DNA of 64,000 nt from an uncultured Clostridium sp. (GCA_900548455.1 URKQ01000008.1:62001-126000), one strand, 5' to 3'. Numbered from the stretch's first letter, positions 7,938 to 17,243 are shown. Made by a program: numbers and translations. The notes: generated by a model not told the origin, from the sequence alone.

Positions 7938-9500
7938 TTATATTACTGCCCTACCTGGAATAATAAGTTTTTGATTTGGTTTAATATCATCCTTATCATC
8001 AAGTTCATTGATATTCATTAATTCATTAACTGTAGTAAGATACTTTTTAGCTATTTTCCATAAAGTATCTTCAGGTTGAACTACGTATATAATTACACTG
8101 GATTTTTTAGGTGGAAGTTCATCATCACTCATAGACATATTAACTACAAATTTATTTTTAGTACTGTAATAAACCTTGCAATGAACTTTAACTATAGCCC
8201 TTATAGATATATTACCAGCCTCTAGACTACCTTCAACCATCTCTAAGCAAACATGTGCAGCAACTTGCATATTAGGCTTTGCTCCTGCAATATCTACTTT
8301 ACAACTAAATGGAATATCATCATTTAAATTAACAATATATTTTTCTTCGTCTTCAGTTCCATATAATACACAAACCTTTAATAAGCCTTCTATCTCAACC
8401 TTATCATTTTTAATAGTCTGCTCTGTTATAATTGCATTACCAGTAGTCATTATTACTTTAGTTGGTTTTATATCATCATCTTTTACCTCTATATCCCCTT
8501 TAACTAAAGTTTCAGAATAACCTTGTCCTTGAATAACGTTAATATTATTTTCTTTATTATCCATATTTAAGATTTTTGATGGACAATAGCAATCTTCTAT
8601 CACTTCTACTTCTTCTTTATACATAACTCTTGTTATAGCTTTAACTATAAATTCTACGTCTATTACTCGATTTTCGCCCATGTCATCTTGTCTAATATCA
8701 TATTCAAATGAGTAAAGTTGAAAATCAGTGAAATATTCCATATTAGGTTTTAACTTATCAACTGTAACTTCTTTATATAATGGAACATTCTCACTTATGC
8801 AGAAAAGATCTCTTCCATTCTTTCCTTTATACAAAATTACTACATTAGCGGTTGCTTCAATTTTAAGTCCACCTTCATAAATTCTAACGTCCTTTTTACT
8901 TATAGATACGTTGTACTTAATTACTTTTAAACATTCATTTTTGTCCATGTCAATTTTCATTTCAGCTTTGCCAAGCAATTCTGTCTCTATAGGCTCCATC
9001 ACCTTATCTACTGTCATAGGAATTTTTAGAAACTGAATATCCTTACCTTCATGAACGTCTTTAACTATTTCAAAAGAATTTATATTGTAACCGTTGCACT
9101 TACAAACAACAAAACCTTGAATAGCTATTTTCCTCTCATTAATGATAATACAATCCATATGTTCAATATCTAATTCTATATCACAGTACATATTTTGCTG
9201 AGCACCTACCATATCTATGCTTTCGGAAATATGACCATTATAGTTAACGGAATGAGCCTCTGTAGCTCCTCCTTCTTTTGCCATGTAAAGAATAGTATAT
9301 TGAAGTTGTCCTTCAAGATTAACCTTATCAACACCTACTTCTTTATTTGTTATCATTGGCTTCACATCTAGCATCAATATATTGTCAACATCTGGTAGCG
9401 TATCAGGTATAACGTATTCTTCTTTTATAAACACCTTCGTATCATTTTGTGCAATTGATTGTTCATACTCTATATAGTCTTTTATTAAATTCAAGTCCAT
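7938..9500 (-). CDS. sipL: Spore coat morphogenetic protein SipL (DUF3794 plus C-terminal LysM)
   Basis: 520 residues. The N-terminal two thirds carry DUF3794-type repeats rich in beta structure; the C-terminus is a LysM domain (about 472-516) with the typical YVVQPEDTLWKIAKKY and a GRAVI end. In Clostridioides difficile SipL has this same architecture and length, and its LysM domain binds SpoIVA to tether the coat to the forespore surface; it takes the place of SpoVID. The location between ispE and veg, next to yabG, supports the assignment. The start ATG has GGAGGGAAAG upstream. Expression in the mother cell is expected but no promoter was assigned. Confidence 0.88.
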   Translation of the reverse strand: MDLNLIKDYIEYEQSIAQNDTKVFIKEEYVIPDTLPDVDNILMLDVKPMITNKEVGVDKVNLEGQLQYTILYMAKEGGATEAHSVNYNGHISESIDMVGAQQNMYCDIELDIEHMDCIIINERKIAIQGFVVCKCNGYNINSFEIVKDVHEGKDIQFLKIPMTVDKVMEPIETELLGKAEMKIDMDKNECLKVIKYNVSISKKDVRIYEGGLKIEATANVVILYKGKNGRDLFCISENVPLYKEVTVDKLKPNMEYFTDFQLYSFEYDIRQDDMGENRVIDVEFIVKAITRVMYKEEVEVIEDCYCPSKILNMDNKENNINVIQGQGYSETLVKGDIEVKDDDIKPTKVIMTTGNAIITEQTIKNDKVEIEGLLKVCVLYGTEDEEKYIVNLNDDIPFSCKVDIAGAKPNMQVAAHVCLEMVEGSLEAGNISIRAIVKVHCKVYYSTKNKFVVNMSMSDDELPPKKSSVIIYVVQPEDTLWKIAKKYLTTVNELMNINELDDKDDIKPNQKLIIPGRAVI

Positions 9501-9610
9501 AACTTTCCCTCCTATAATACCTACTAATAATGTATATAGAAGATTATCCTTAATTATTACTCTTTTTTATTTAAAAAACATTTTATTTAATATAATTTTC
9601 CAGACATGAA

Positions 9611-9642
9611 AAAGAGACATTCAATTTTTCAGAATGTCTCTT
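9611..9642 (-). terminator. Intrinsic terminator of veg
   Basis: AAAGAGACATTC (9611-9622) pairs with GAATGTCTCTT (9632-9642). On the minus strand the hairpin follows the veg stop by a few bases and is followed by TTTTTC. Confidence 0.88.
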
Positions 9643-9646
9643 CTTA

Positions 9647-9883
9647 TTATCCTGCAAATACTAATTGAACTGTTTTAGTTAATACATCACTATAACTATA
9701 GCTCACCATCCTATTTGCTTTATTATCAAGTCTAATTACAAATATACTGTCATATGTCTTTTCTAAAATGCCGTCATTTACAACAATTTTACGTCGTCCT
9801 CCATTTGCCTTTAATGTGACTTTTTCGCCAACATGACATTCGATATCGTTTTTAATCGTAGTCAATACATTTTTCATTTGCAC
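9647..9883 (-). CDS. veg: Veg protein
   Basis: A small conserved Firmicute protein. Residues LKANGGRRK and the end region SYSDVLTKTVQL match Veg of Bacillus, which is linked to biofilm gene control and lies in the same ksgA-yabG-veg neighbourhood. Start choice: the open frame reaches a GTG at 9892, but that codon runs into the AGAGGG Shine-Dalgarno (9897-9892). A GTG at 9883 lies 8 nt behind it and an ATG at 9877 14 nt behind it, so 9883 (78 residues) is the best start. A consensus sigma A promoter lies upstream. Confidence 0.92.
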   Translation of the reverse strand: MQMKNVLTTIKNDIECHVGEKVTLKANGGRRKIVVNDGILEKTYDSIFVIRLDNKANRMVSYSYSDVLTKTVQLVFAG

Positions 9884-9928
9884 ACCAGACACCCTCTTTC
9901 TAAATAATCCATAAAGGCTCCCACACTC

Positions 9929-9957
9929 ATTCTAACCTTTTTTTAACAACTTGTCAA
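9929..9957 (-). promoter_or_regulatory. Strong sigma A promoter of veg
   Basis: On the minus strand a perfect TTGACA (9957-9952), a 17-nt spacer and TAGAAT (9934-9929). The veg promoter of Bacillus is a classic strong vegetative promoter, so this fits well. The predicted transcript starts near 9921. Confidence 0.85.
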
Positions 9958-10186
9958 GAAAATCAAATATTGTACAACATTTTATATCCATTTGTCAATG
10001 TTAAAATTTAATTAGATTTTTATGTATTAATATGATTTTAAATATAAATTGCAGGATAATTGACCATATTAGCCCTTAAATCAATTTGACAATAGTATGT
10101 GTTTATATTTACAAGAATATTCTCATAGCTAGTACCTTTTTCAATATAAAAACTGGATTTATATAACTATATTAATTTTAGAGATA

Positions 10187-10207
10187 TAATATCTATAATA
10201 GATATTA
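10187..10207. promoter_or_regulatory. 21-bp palindrome upstream of the lipoprotein gene
   Basis: TAATATCTA, three bases, TAGATATTA: a perfect palindrome about 33 bp before the ATG at 10240. It may be an operator or lie over the promoter (TATAAT occurs at its left edge). The rest of the 9893-10239 gap holds the veg promoter and AT-rich sequence with no other gene that I can see. Confidence 0.35.
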
Positions 10208-10239
10208 AAAATAATAATTTTAAAAAGAAGAATGTACGT

Positions 10240-10698
10240 ATGGAGAAAAAAACATTTGTAACCCTAAGAAAATGTAATTTGGTTGTTTTAATATTACTCT
10301 CTGTAATACTAACAGGATGCTCAAGTGATATAGCAGAATCTTTTATACCAACTCCTGGGGATTATACAATCCATCTAACTTCAGACTACGATGTAGTCAG
10401 GGTGAATTCAGAAAGCATAGTAATAGTAAATCAGGATGGTTCATATGTGTTTGATAATCTGTCAAAATCCCGTAAGATATCAATGGTAGGCTATGATGAC
10501 AACTTTATTGTAGCAAAGCAAGACATGTACACTAATCAAAAGGAAGATAACACCGAAGGATATTGCTGGATACGTGACATAAACAATGAAACTAGCCACG
10601 GTCCATATGATTATAATAACTACTTAGAAAAAAGAGCTGAGTTAGGGATTCCTAATGAAGTTGAGTTAAAGAATCTTGATAAATATAAAAAAAATTAA
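10240..10698 (+). CDS. Lipoprotein of unknown function
   Basis: 152 residues. The N-terminus is a lipoprotein signal: basic start, hydrophobic stretch LVVLILLSVILTGC with the lipidated Cys at about residue 28. The mature part has no motif that I recognise. It is read alone on the plus strand between veg and yabG and ends at a bidirectional terminator shared with yabG. The Shine-Dalgarno (AAGAAG) is weak. The interruption of veg-yabG by a divergent lipoprotein gene is not seen in the Bacillus arrangement. Confidence 0.75.
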   Translation: MEKKTFVTLRKCNLVVLILLSVILTGCSSDIAESFIPTPGDYTIHLTSDYDVVRVNSESIVIVNQDGSYVFDNLSKSRKISMVGYDDNFIVAKQDMYTNQKEDNTEGYCWIRDINNETSHGPYDYNNYLEKRAELGIPNEVELKNLDKYKKN

Positions 10699-10726
10699 AA
10701 ATGTTATTGGAGAAAGAAAAGTCAAT

Positions 10727-10752
10727 AAAAAAAGTGGCCTTTGCCACTTTTT
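10727..10752. terminator. Bidirectional terminator between the lipoprotein gene and yabG
   Basis: GTGGC (10734-10738), loop CTTT, GCCAC (10743-10747), with an A-run on the left and a T-run on the right, so it works for both converging genes. Confidence 0.85.
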
Positions 10753-11663
10753 TATCTTATATATTGTGATTTAGGATAACCTTCTCTATACTTTCCTCTA
10801 GTTTGAAGTCCTCCGACCCCCCTAATTCCAGTAATAGTACCCTGAACAGCTTCCTCAATATCTACAATTTCATTTATACTAGTATATGCTACCTTTTCAC
10901 ATATAAAAACAGGATCTAAGCAATGAATTAAAACTCTATTTGGTGCTGATGCATAATTAGCACCAGCATCTAACAATGCCTCATAATTAGATTGACATGC
11001 ACCAGCAAAAATAACTAAATCATCATAACTAGATTTATAATTTCTAAGTAACGATACACATTCAACAAAATATTTTGAGTTTCTATAGTTATCTAAATTC
11101 AAGTAATCAGTAACATTTTTACTCATTCCATCATGTCCCGTAATAACTACAATATCTGGATTGACTTCTTTTACCAAATTTAAAATAACAGCTGGTTGAT
11201 TCTTTTCCTCTACAACCTTTCCAACTGCTTCTATTGCAAGTTGTTTGTATGTTTTTAAGCATATCTCTAGGTAACCAGGATCTCCATCAATGTGAAGTAT
11301 TTTCCCTGGTCTTCCAAAAATCAATTCATTATTTTTAATCGCTGCACCCTTTTTTTCCTTCCTAATATAATCTGGTTCATCTATAGGTCTTAAAATAGGA
11401 CCAGCATTTCCTCTCATATTTCTTGATACAAGAATTTTTTTTAAAGCTACATTTACCTTTTTATTGAAAATTTTATCAGTTTCACCTTGACTTTCATCAT
11501 TTACAACTTCTAAATCATCTTCGGTACTATCTGCTTCAATTCTTATATTTAGTCCTTTTAGAATATACTTAATAACTCCATTTTCATCCTTTTCAATATC
11601 TATAACTTTAAAGACTATATCTCCTCCATATGATTTTCTAACAACCCTATCTCCAATATTCAT
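10752..11663 (-). CDS. yabG: Sporulation-specific cysteine protease YabG
   Basis: 303 residues. YabG is made in the mother cell late in sporulation and trims coat proteins (SpoIVA and others) and, in some clostridia, germination factors. The N-terminal MNIGDRVVRKSYGGDI is a small beta-barrel typical of the family. The His of VVITGHDGM (about residue 177) and the Cys of IFAGACQSN (about 223) are the expected catalytic pair. The start ATG has AGGAG upstream. Its neighbours veg and sipL downstream and the CotS genes upstream make this a coat-assembly region. Confidence 0.95.
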   Translation of the reverse strand: MNIGDRVVRKSYGGDIVFKVIDIEKDENGVIKYILKGLNIRIEADSTEDDLEVVNDESQGETDKIFNKKVNVALKKILVSRNMRGNAGPILRPIDEPDYIRKEKKGAAIKNNELIFGRPGKILHIDGDPGYLEICLKTYKQLAIEAVGKVVEEKNQPAVILNLVKEVNPDIVVITGHDGMSKNVTDYLNLDNYRNSKYFVECVSLLRNYKSSYDDLVIFAGACQSNYEALLDAGANYASAPNRVLIHCLDPVFICEKVAYTSINEIVDIEEAVQGTITGIRGVGGLQTRGKYREGYPKSQYIR

Positions 11664-11747
11664 TTCTATCTCCTCATCAGCATGTACAATTTCTTTATTA
11701 CATACTATGAAGATTTACCTTTATCCGTTCATGGTTTTAATTTTAAA

Positions 11748-12752
11748 TTAATTAATATTATAATGTTCTTTAAACTCCTTCATAAACAATTCAAACTTTT
11801 CCCTCTCCTGAATAAGTTCTTCCATCTTCTTATTAAATGTATTTTGAACCCAATTTACTTCATTATAATAATATCTATTACAAATTCTCCAATATCTCTG
11901 AGGGAACATCAAAAAGGCATATAGCACTTTATATTCATCATCGTTAAGAGGTGCCACCTCATTATAACTATCAATAATAGCCCTTGCTATATTAAAATCC
12001 CAATCTCTTCTCTTTAAAACCTTAATCATAAAGTTTGATAAATCAAAAGTCCTTACTTCTCTTTTACAATAATCAAAGTCTATAACACTCACTGTATTAT
12101 TATCATCAATTATAATATTATGATAAGTAAAATCATGATGGCAGAAACTCTTTTCCTCTTCCGTATCTCTACAAATTTCAAAATAATTTGATTCGTTCAA
12201 TATTCCTAAAGCCTTCATTCCTAAATCTTTATAATATTCCATAGACTTCATGTAGCTTAAGTCAAACTCTGATTTGTGATTTTTCTTTTTCCTCACCATT
12301 TCCTTCATTTTATCAAAGGACTTTATTCTTTTTTCCATAAGATGAGGCCATCTTCCTAAATCAGATTTAAGTTTACTATTTTCTGATGGTTCATATCCTC
12401 TAGATGCTAAATAAAAATTTGCTAATACTTTTGATGCCAATGATAAATCCTCATCACTATAAAAATCACATTCTCTTCCTTCAATCCACTCTGAAAGAGT
12501 ATATATATCTTCATTTACTAGTGCATAGGGCTTACCTTCTGTATTTAGATAATATCTATCTATATTTTCAAATCCATTATTGTAAAGGTGCTCTTTCGCT
12601 CCATATACAAATAACAATTTTTGAGTTCCATAGTTAATTTTTTTTAGGCATCTAACTCCTTTGTTTGTCCTTAACTGATAAACACCTTTATTAGGTCTTA
12701 TACTTTCAATTTTAATGTCAAATTGTCGTTCAATTTCAAACTCTCTCATCAT
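11748..12752 (-). CDS. CotS-family spore coat protein (APH kinase fold)
   Basis: 334 residues, the usual CotS length. The fold is that of aminoglycoside phosphotransferase-like kinases: a loop HHDFTYHN (about 198-205, pattern HxDxxxxN) and a metal-binding IDFDY about 20 residues later are both intact, so the protein could be catalytic. CotS of Bacillus is a coat protein encoded beside the glycosyltransferase CotSA; here a CotSA-like glycosyltransferase gene is divergent 118 bp away. It has two paralogues in this cluster (14044-15081, 16100-17110). Substrate unknown. Confidence 0.9.
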   Translation of the reverse strand: MMREFEIERQFDIKIESIRPNKGVYQLRTNKGVRCLKKINYGTQKLLFVYGAKEHLYNNGFENIDRYYLNTEGKPYALVNEDIYTLSEWIEGRECDFYSDEDLSLASKVLANFYLASRGYEPSENSKLKSDLGRWPHLMEKRIKSFDKMKEMVRKKKNHKSEFDLSYMKSMEYYKDLGMKALGILNESNYFEICRDTEEEKSFCHHDFTYHNIIIDDNNTVSVIDFDYCKREVRTFDLSNFMIKVLKRRDWDFNIARAIIDSYNEVAPLNDDEYKVLYAFLMFPQRYWRICNRYYYNEVNWVQNTFNKKMEELIQEREKFELFMKEFKEHYNIN

Positions 12753-12870
12753 AACTTCGCACCCCCTCTATAATTTATATGTAATATAATAGAAAATTAG
12801 AATTATCCATAACACAATTACCTCCTTTTGAATAATATAAAATGTACAAAAAGTTTTAAGGAGTATTAAT

Positions 12871-13989
12871 ATGAACATAGGCATAGATATTCGTGCTGCC
12901 AAGTGGTATAGAGGTACTGGAATCGGAACTTATACTTACCAGTTAATAAACTCAATTAATACCTTAGATAAAATGAATTGCTACAATTTATATGGCGACA
13001 CCACTTCATTAGATATTTCATTTAATTCTAATTTTCACATAAATCCTTTAGATAATAGTGCATTTAATAACTTCTGGGAAAATATAAAAACTCCAGTAAA
13101 TTTAAATAACTCTTATGTAGATATATATCATGTACCTCAAAACGGCATAGGACTTCCAGTAAATACGACCATCCCATTAGTTATTACACTCCATGATACT
13201 ATTCCTCTCCATATGCCTGAAACCGTAGGTGATAATTATTTAAATCTATTTAACACTTATATGAAAACTATAGTTTCAAAATGTGCTGGCATAATAACTG
13301 TATCTGAATACTCAAAGTCAGATATATCTAAAGACTTTAATTTTCCAGAAGACAAAATATTTGTAACACATCTCGCTAGCGAAAATATATATAAGCCTAT
13401 AGATAAATCTGTATGCAACAAGGTTTTAAAAAAGCACTATTTTTTGCCAGAAAAATATATTTTATATGTTGGAGGTTTTAGCCCTAGAAAAAATATAATC
13501 GGCTTAATACTTGCCTATAATAAAATATTAAGAAAGCTTCCTGACGATATAAAATTAGTAATAGCTGGTAGTAAGGGCAAATCTTTTGATATATACAAAA
13601 ACCTCGCAGAAGATTTAAATATAACAGATAAAGTGCTTTTCCCTGGTTTTATTAGCATGGAACATATGCCTTACCTTTATAGTGGTGCTGAGCTCCTAGT
13701 TTATCCTTCTTTTTATGAAGGATTTGGCCTTCCACCTATAGAAGCTATGGCCTGTGGAACCTCTGTAATAGCTTCTAATTTAACATCGATACCAGAAATT
13801 TTAGGTGATAGTGCTCTATTATGTGATCCTAACAATATCGATGATATAGCAATGTGTATTTTAAATATTTTAGAAGATTCTACATTAAAACAAAACCTTA
13901 TTAAAAAAGGTTTTATCCGGGCAAGTTCTTTTTCCTGGAAAGATACTGCAGAAAAAACTATAGAAGCATATAGAAGTATTTTGAAATAA
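12871..13989 (+). CDS. Glycosyltransferase family 4 (CotSA-like)
   Basis: 372 residues, two Rossmann domains of the GT-B fold. The N-terminal loop WYRGTGIGTYT (about 12-22) binds the acceptor/phosphate side, and the C-terminal EGFGLPPIEAMACG (about 284-297) is the E-x7-E nucleotide-sugar motif, so it looks active. It is divergent from a CotS gene and preceded by AAGGAG. By analogy with cotSA-cotS in Bacillus it probably glycosylates a coat or spore-surface component. Its close paralogue at 17244-18377 is placed the same way next to another CotS gene. Confidence 0.93.
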   Translation: MNIGIDIRAAKWYRGTGIGTYTYQLINSINTLDKMNCYNLYGDTTSLDISFNSNFHINPLDNSAFNNFWENIKTPVNLNNSYVDIYHVPQNGIGLPVNTTIPLVITLHDTIPLHMPETVGDNYLNLFNTYMKTIVSKCAGIITVSEYSKSDISKDFNFPEDKIFVTHLASENIYKPIDKSVCNKVLKKHYFLPEKYILYVGGFSPRKNIIGLILAYNKILRKLPDDIKLVIAGSKGKSFDIYKNLAEDLNITDKVLFPGFISMEHMPYLYSGAELLVYPSFYEGFGLPPIEAMACGTSVIASNLTSIPEILGDSALLCDPNNIDDIAMCILNILEDSTLKQNLIKKGFIRASSFSWKDTAEKTIEAYRSILK

Positions 13990-13993
13990 AAAT

Positions 13994-14037
13994 AAGGGCT
14001 ATTGCACTAGTTGCAATAGCCCTTAGCTACTTTTTGG
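13994..14037 (+). terminator. Terminator of the first glycosyltransferase gene
   Basis: AAGGGCTATTGCA (13994-14006) pairs with TGCAATAGCCCTT (14012-14024). A second inverted repeat follows (AGCTACTTTTT at 14025-14035 with AAAAAGTAGCT at 14045-14055), whose right arm overlaps the end of the converging CotS gene. Confidence 0.8.
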
Positions 14038-14043
14038 GGGGAA

Positions 14044-15081
14044 CTAAAAAGTAGCTTCTACATAATTTTTCTTGAAAGTTTCTAACATATCTTCTCTTTC
14101 ATCTATATCTTGTACTTTTTTCTGAATTTTATACACAAAGGTTTCAATATTCCATAGTTTTTTTCTATAAAAATAATCTCTCGATACTGAATAAAAACCT
14201 TCTGGAAACAAAAGAAATCCATATAAAACTTCATATTCTTTCCTTGTTAAAGACTGATTTCTATTATACTCACACAAAATTAGATTAAGCACTTCATAAT
14301 CATAACAGCTATACTTTGTAACCTTATTTATAAAATTACATAAGTCGTGGACCCTTAAATCAACTATAGAATAATCTAAGTCTATAAAATAAGCTTCCTC
14401 ATCTTTAATTAAAACATTATGATACGCTAAATCATGATGACATAGTACATAATTTTTGTTGTCAAAACACAAATCATTATATGGTGAATTCTCAATTACA
14501 CCTATGCTTTTTTTCATTGCATCTATAAAATAATCCACATAATTTAAAAATATAACTTCAAATTGATTCTTGTTGTCATACTCCATAGCTCTTTCTTTTA
14601 ATTTCTGCAAATCACTTAGCTTATATTTCAAGTTACTTATTAGCTTAAATCCTCTAAATCTATCCGACTTACCTGAAAAATCTATGTTTCTTGAAGCCTC
14701 ATGCATATTACTAAGACTTTTTATAGCCATTTTTATATCTAATGGATTACTATAGTCACATTCCCTTCCATCAATTAAATCCATTACTATATAAGAATCT
14801 TCTCTCCACTTAGTAAAAATATGTCCTTCTTTATTTAGAACAAAATCCATAGTATTTATAAATCCATTGCTTTTTAAATAATCTATGGATGATTTCATAA
14901 AACATATATCTTTTTCACCGTAACAAGTTTTTTTTAAAATCTTATCACCCATATCTGTAATTAAGATAAATACTTTTCTCAGAGGTATTACATCTATTAC
15001 TTTAAAGCTATAATTGTCAAAAAGTTTAATGTCCAAACTATATTCACTAAGCCATTCTCTATATGAAAACCGATTTTCCAT
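14044..15081 (-). CDS. CotS-family spore coat protein (APH kinase fold)
   Basis: 345 residues. The kinase loop CHHDLAYHN (about 210-218) and the metal-binding IDLDY are present; the second is a conservative change from IDFDY of the paralogues. The C-terminal part keeps the family pattern of LLFPEGFYSVSRDYFYRKKLW. It follows the degenerate CotS-like gene by 13 bp on the same strand, and they appear to be one transcript starting upstream of 17110. Role inferred from the family: coat protein, possibly a kinase of coat components. Confidence 0.9.
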   Translation of the reverse strand: MENRFSYREWLSEYSLDIKLFDNYSFKVIDVIPLRKVFILITDMGDKILKKTCYGEKDICFMKSSIDYLKSNGFINTMDFVLNKEGHIFTKWREDSYIVMDLIDGRECDYSNPLDIKMAIKSLSNMHEASRNIDFSGKSDRFRGFKLISNLKYKLSDLQKLKERAMEYDNKNQFEVIFLNYVDYFIDAMKKSIGVIENSPYNDLCFDNKNYVLCHHDLAYHNVLIKDEEAYFIDLDYSIVDLRVHDLCNFINKVTKYSCYDYEVLNLILCEYNRNQSLTRKEYEVLYGFLLFPEGFYSVSRDYFYRKKLWNIETFVYKIQKKVQDIDEREDMLETFKKNYVEATF

Positions 15082-15094
15082 TCATGTAGCCTCC

Positions 15095-15859
15095 TTATAT
15101 CAAGGATTTTTCATCTTCTCTAATTCCATTTATTAACCTTCTTATATATTCATCTTCATTCCAATTTTTCTTGTTTTTCTTATACTTTTCAAAGAATTTT
15201 AGGAATTCATGGGGATAAGATAGTAGCGATCTAATAAAAATTGCACTGCTATCATCTAAGTTCTCAATATTGCAAAATGTATCAACACTTTTATTAAAAT
15301 CCACATTAAATCCTTTCCTCTTAAGCTTAGACAAAAAATAATAACAATCCATCTCTATCATGTTGTATGCGATATCTTCAAAATTCACGATTTCTATAGT
15401 ATCATTCTTTCCTAAATTATCAAAATCAACGTCTGTAAGACAAATCTCTACTCTTTCCATACTCCTTCTAACTAAATCCATATAGTTATTGTCATTTATT
15501 TTTTCAAAACATTCTTTTCCTCGTTCTATAATGTAATCACCATTACTTAAAAACACTTCTTCTATATTGTTATCTGGACCTGTTTCTTTTAATTTTTCAT
15601 AGGCCCTACAAAACTTTTTATATCGAACCTTTTCTTCTTCAATATATTTGCATGTATGATTATTTATTCTTTTTCTTAAATAACCATTAAAACCACATGA
15701 AACATCATGAACCTCCTTAATAACATATAGCTGTTTATTAACCTTCTGCTCTAAAATGTTTCTATTTAAGGTTTCATTATTTTTTAGCATAAAATCAACT
15801 TTTTTTATCCCTCTACTACAGAGATATTCTTGAAAACTATCATAAAAAAATCTATTCAT
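15095..15859 (-). CDS. Degenerate CotS-like protein (probable pseudokinase)
   Basis: 254 residues, about 80 shorter than its CotS neighbours. The C-terminal half aligns by eye with CotS: IEIVNFEDIAYNMIEMD lies where CotS has VIDFDY and the Asp/Leu helix, and SLLSYPHEFLKFFEKYKKNK matches the FLMFPQRYW region. The HHDxxxHN catalytic loop is missing and the metal-binding Asp is replaced (NFED for DFDY), so phosphotransfer is unlikely. It lies 10 bp after the coiled-coil gene and 13 bp before the next CotS gene. Assignment to the CotS fold is my inference from positional similarity. Confidence 0.72.
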   Translation of the reverse strand: MNRFFYDSFQEYLCSRGIKKVDFMLKNNETLNRNILEQKVNKQLYVIKEVHDVSCGFNGYLRKRINNHTCKYIEEEKVRYKKFCRAYEKLKETGPDNNIEEVFLSNGDYIIERGKECFEKINDNNYMDLVRRSMERVEICLTDVDFDNLGKNDTIEIVNFEDIAYNMIEMDCYYFLSKLKRKGFNVDFNKSVDTFCNIENLDDSSAIFIRSLLSYPHEFLKFFEKYKKNKKNWNEDEYIRRLINGIREDEKSLI

Positions 15860-15869
15860 TGTATCACCT

Positions 15870-16088
15870 CTACTTACGTTTGTTTTTTATGTCTTTGTTC
15901 ATCTTTCTGATAATCTCTTCTTTTTCTAACTCTAGTTCCATCATTTTTTTCTTTCTTTTCTTTATTTTTTTAAGCTCCTTAATTTGAACTTCCATATCTT
16001 CTAATAATTTATCATATTCATCTAAACTCTTAGCCTTATATGTTTCTTCAGAAAAATCATCATTTATTGGATGATCATTTTTACTCAT
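15870..16088 (-). CDS. Small coiled-coil protein in the coat cluster
   Basis: 72 residues from the chosen start. The protein is strongly charged: an acidic N-terminal third (DDFSEETYKAKSLDEYDKLLED) followed by a Lys/Glu-rich heptad region, consistent with a coiled coil. The frame also has an ATG at 16103 overlapping the end of the upstream CotS gene, but GAGGAGGGAG lies between the two ATGs and correctly precedes 16088. No family recognised. Its tight position between CotS genes suggests a coat structural or adaptor role. Confidence 0.68.
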   Translation of the reverse strand: MSKNDHPINDDFSEETYKAKSLDEYDKLLEDMEVQIKELKKIKKRKKKMMELELEKEEIIRKMNKDIKNKRK

Positions 16089-16099
16089 ATACTCCCTCC

Positions 16100-17110
16100 T
16101 CATAAATTATTAAAATCATAATTTCTAACCTTATCTAAAAATAACTGCTTAATAAGCCTATCCTCTTCATATAACTTTATTTTCCTTAAAAAAAATTCTT
16201 CACCCCAAGGTTGATTTTCCCAATAGTACTGAATTCCTCTCTGCCAAAAATCCTGAGGGAATTCCATAAAAGCTATCATTATTCCTATATCTTCCTCATC
16301 TAATGTATGAACACTTCTATACGCATTAAGAATTGTTTTAAACCTATCTTCACTCCATCTGTCATACTTCATAGCTCTTAACAATAAACTTGCTAAATCA
16401 TGAAGATAGCTATCTAAGATACAATAATCAAAATCAATAATATTAGCTCCCTGCGAATTAATAATCACATTATGATTAGCATAATCATGATGACAAAACC
16501 CTCCATACTTTATATCCCTAAGCATCTTTTTTTCATAATTGCTAGAGCATAGGTTCTCTATAGATTTATCGCACCTCTCTAACTCTTCTTCTATTAAAGA
16601 ATCATATTTCAAATCAAAATTGTTTTTTATCTTCTTATCTTTTATTTTATATTTAAAATCTAATATCTCATTTTTTCTAGTTCTATAGACTTCAATCCAC
16701 TTAAGCCATCCAACTCTAGGCTCCATATTGTTACTAATCTCAAAACCTTCACTTGCACTATGAAGCTCTCCTAATTTTCTTGCTGCCATAGACAATTCTA
16801 TAGGATTATCGTAAGAACACTCTCTGCCTTTTAACCAATTGGTTAAATATGCAAATTTGTCTTCACACTGAACATATTGTCTGCCCTCAACTGTATATTT
16901 GATTTCAGGAGTATCATAAAATCCTCTATCTCTTAAATAGTTTATAGCTTGTAATATAAACAAAAAATGAGGATAATTATAATTCACTATCTTTAAACAG
17001 TAAATATTTTCTTCAGTTTCTACCCTATAAACTCCCTTAATCCTTTCAATTGAAGTTACAGATAATTGATACTTGGACTTTAATATTTCTAATATATCTT
17101 GATCTTTCAA
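16100..17110 (-). CDS. CotS-family spore coat protein (APH kinase fold)
   Basis: 336 residues. Intact kinase loop CHHDYANHN (about 203-211) and IDFDYCILD. The C-terminal FMEFPQDFWQRGIQYYWE matches the paralogues. It is the first gene of a four-gene minus-strand operon (CotS, coiled coil, CotS-like, CotS) and is divergent from the second CotSA-like glycosyltransferase gene. A strong GGAGGAGG precedes the ATG. A candidate sigma K promoter lies upstream. Confidence 0.91.
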   Translation of the reverse strand: MKDQDILEILKSKYQLSVTSIERIKGVYRVETEENIYCLKIVNYNYPHFLFILQAINYLRDRGFYDTPEIKYTVEGRQYVQCEDKFAYLTNWLKGRECSYDNPIELSMAARKLGELHSASEGFEISNNMEPRVGWLKWIEVYRTRKNEILDFKYKIKDKKIKNNFDLKYDSLIEEELERCDKSIENLCSSNYEKKMLRDIKYGGFCHHDYANHNVIINSQGANIIDFDYCILDSYLHDLASLLLRAMKYDRWSEDRFKTILNAYRSVHTLDEEDIGIMIAFMEFPQDFWQRGIQYYWENQPWGEEFFLRKIKLYEEDRLIKQLFLDKVRNYDFNNL

Positions 17111-17138
17111 AATACCTCCTCCATATACCTTCTATAGG

Positions 17139-17166
17139 TAATATATGAAATATTTTATAAATGTGT
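17139..17166 (-). promoter_or_regulatory. Candidate sigma K promoter of the CotS operon
   Basis: On the minus strand ACA (17166-17164), a 16-nt spacer and CATATATTA (17147-17139) match the sigma K pattern AC / CATAnnnTA. Late mother-cell expression would suit coat genes. The elements are short and AT-rich, so chance matches are likely in this genome. Confidence 0.35.
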
Positions 17167-17243
17167 GTTTAGTTTTAACTATTTGTAACACTTATTTATT
17201 ACTTGATTAATATGTAATATAAAGGTTTTAAGGAGTTGAAAAC

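Noticed and set aside
11682..11924. Plus-strand ORF over the end of the CotS gene
   Set aside because: Antisense to a clearly conserved CotS coding sequence; no Shine-Dalgarno.
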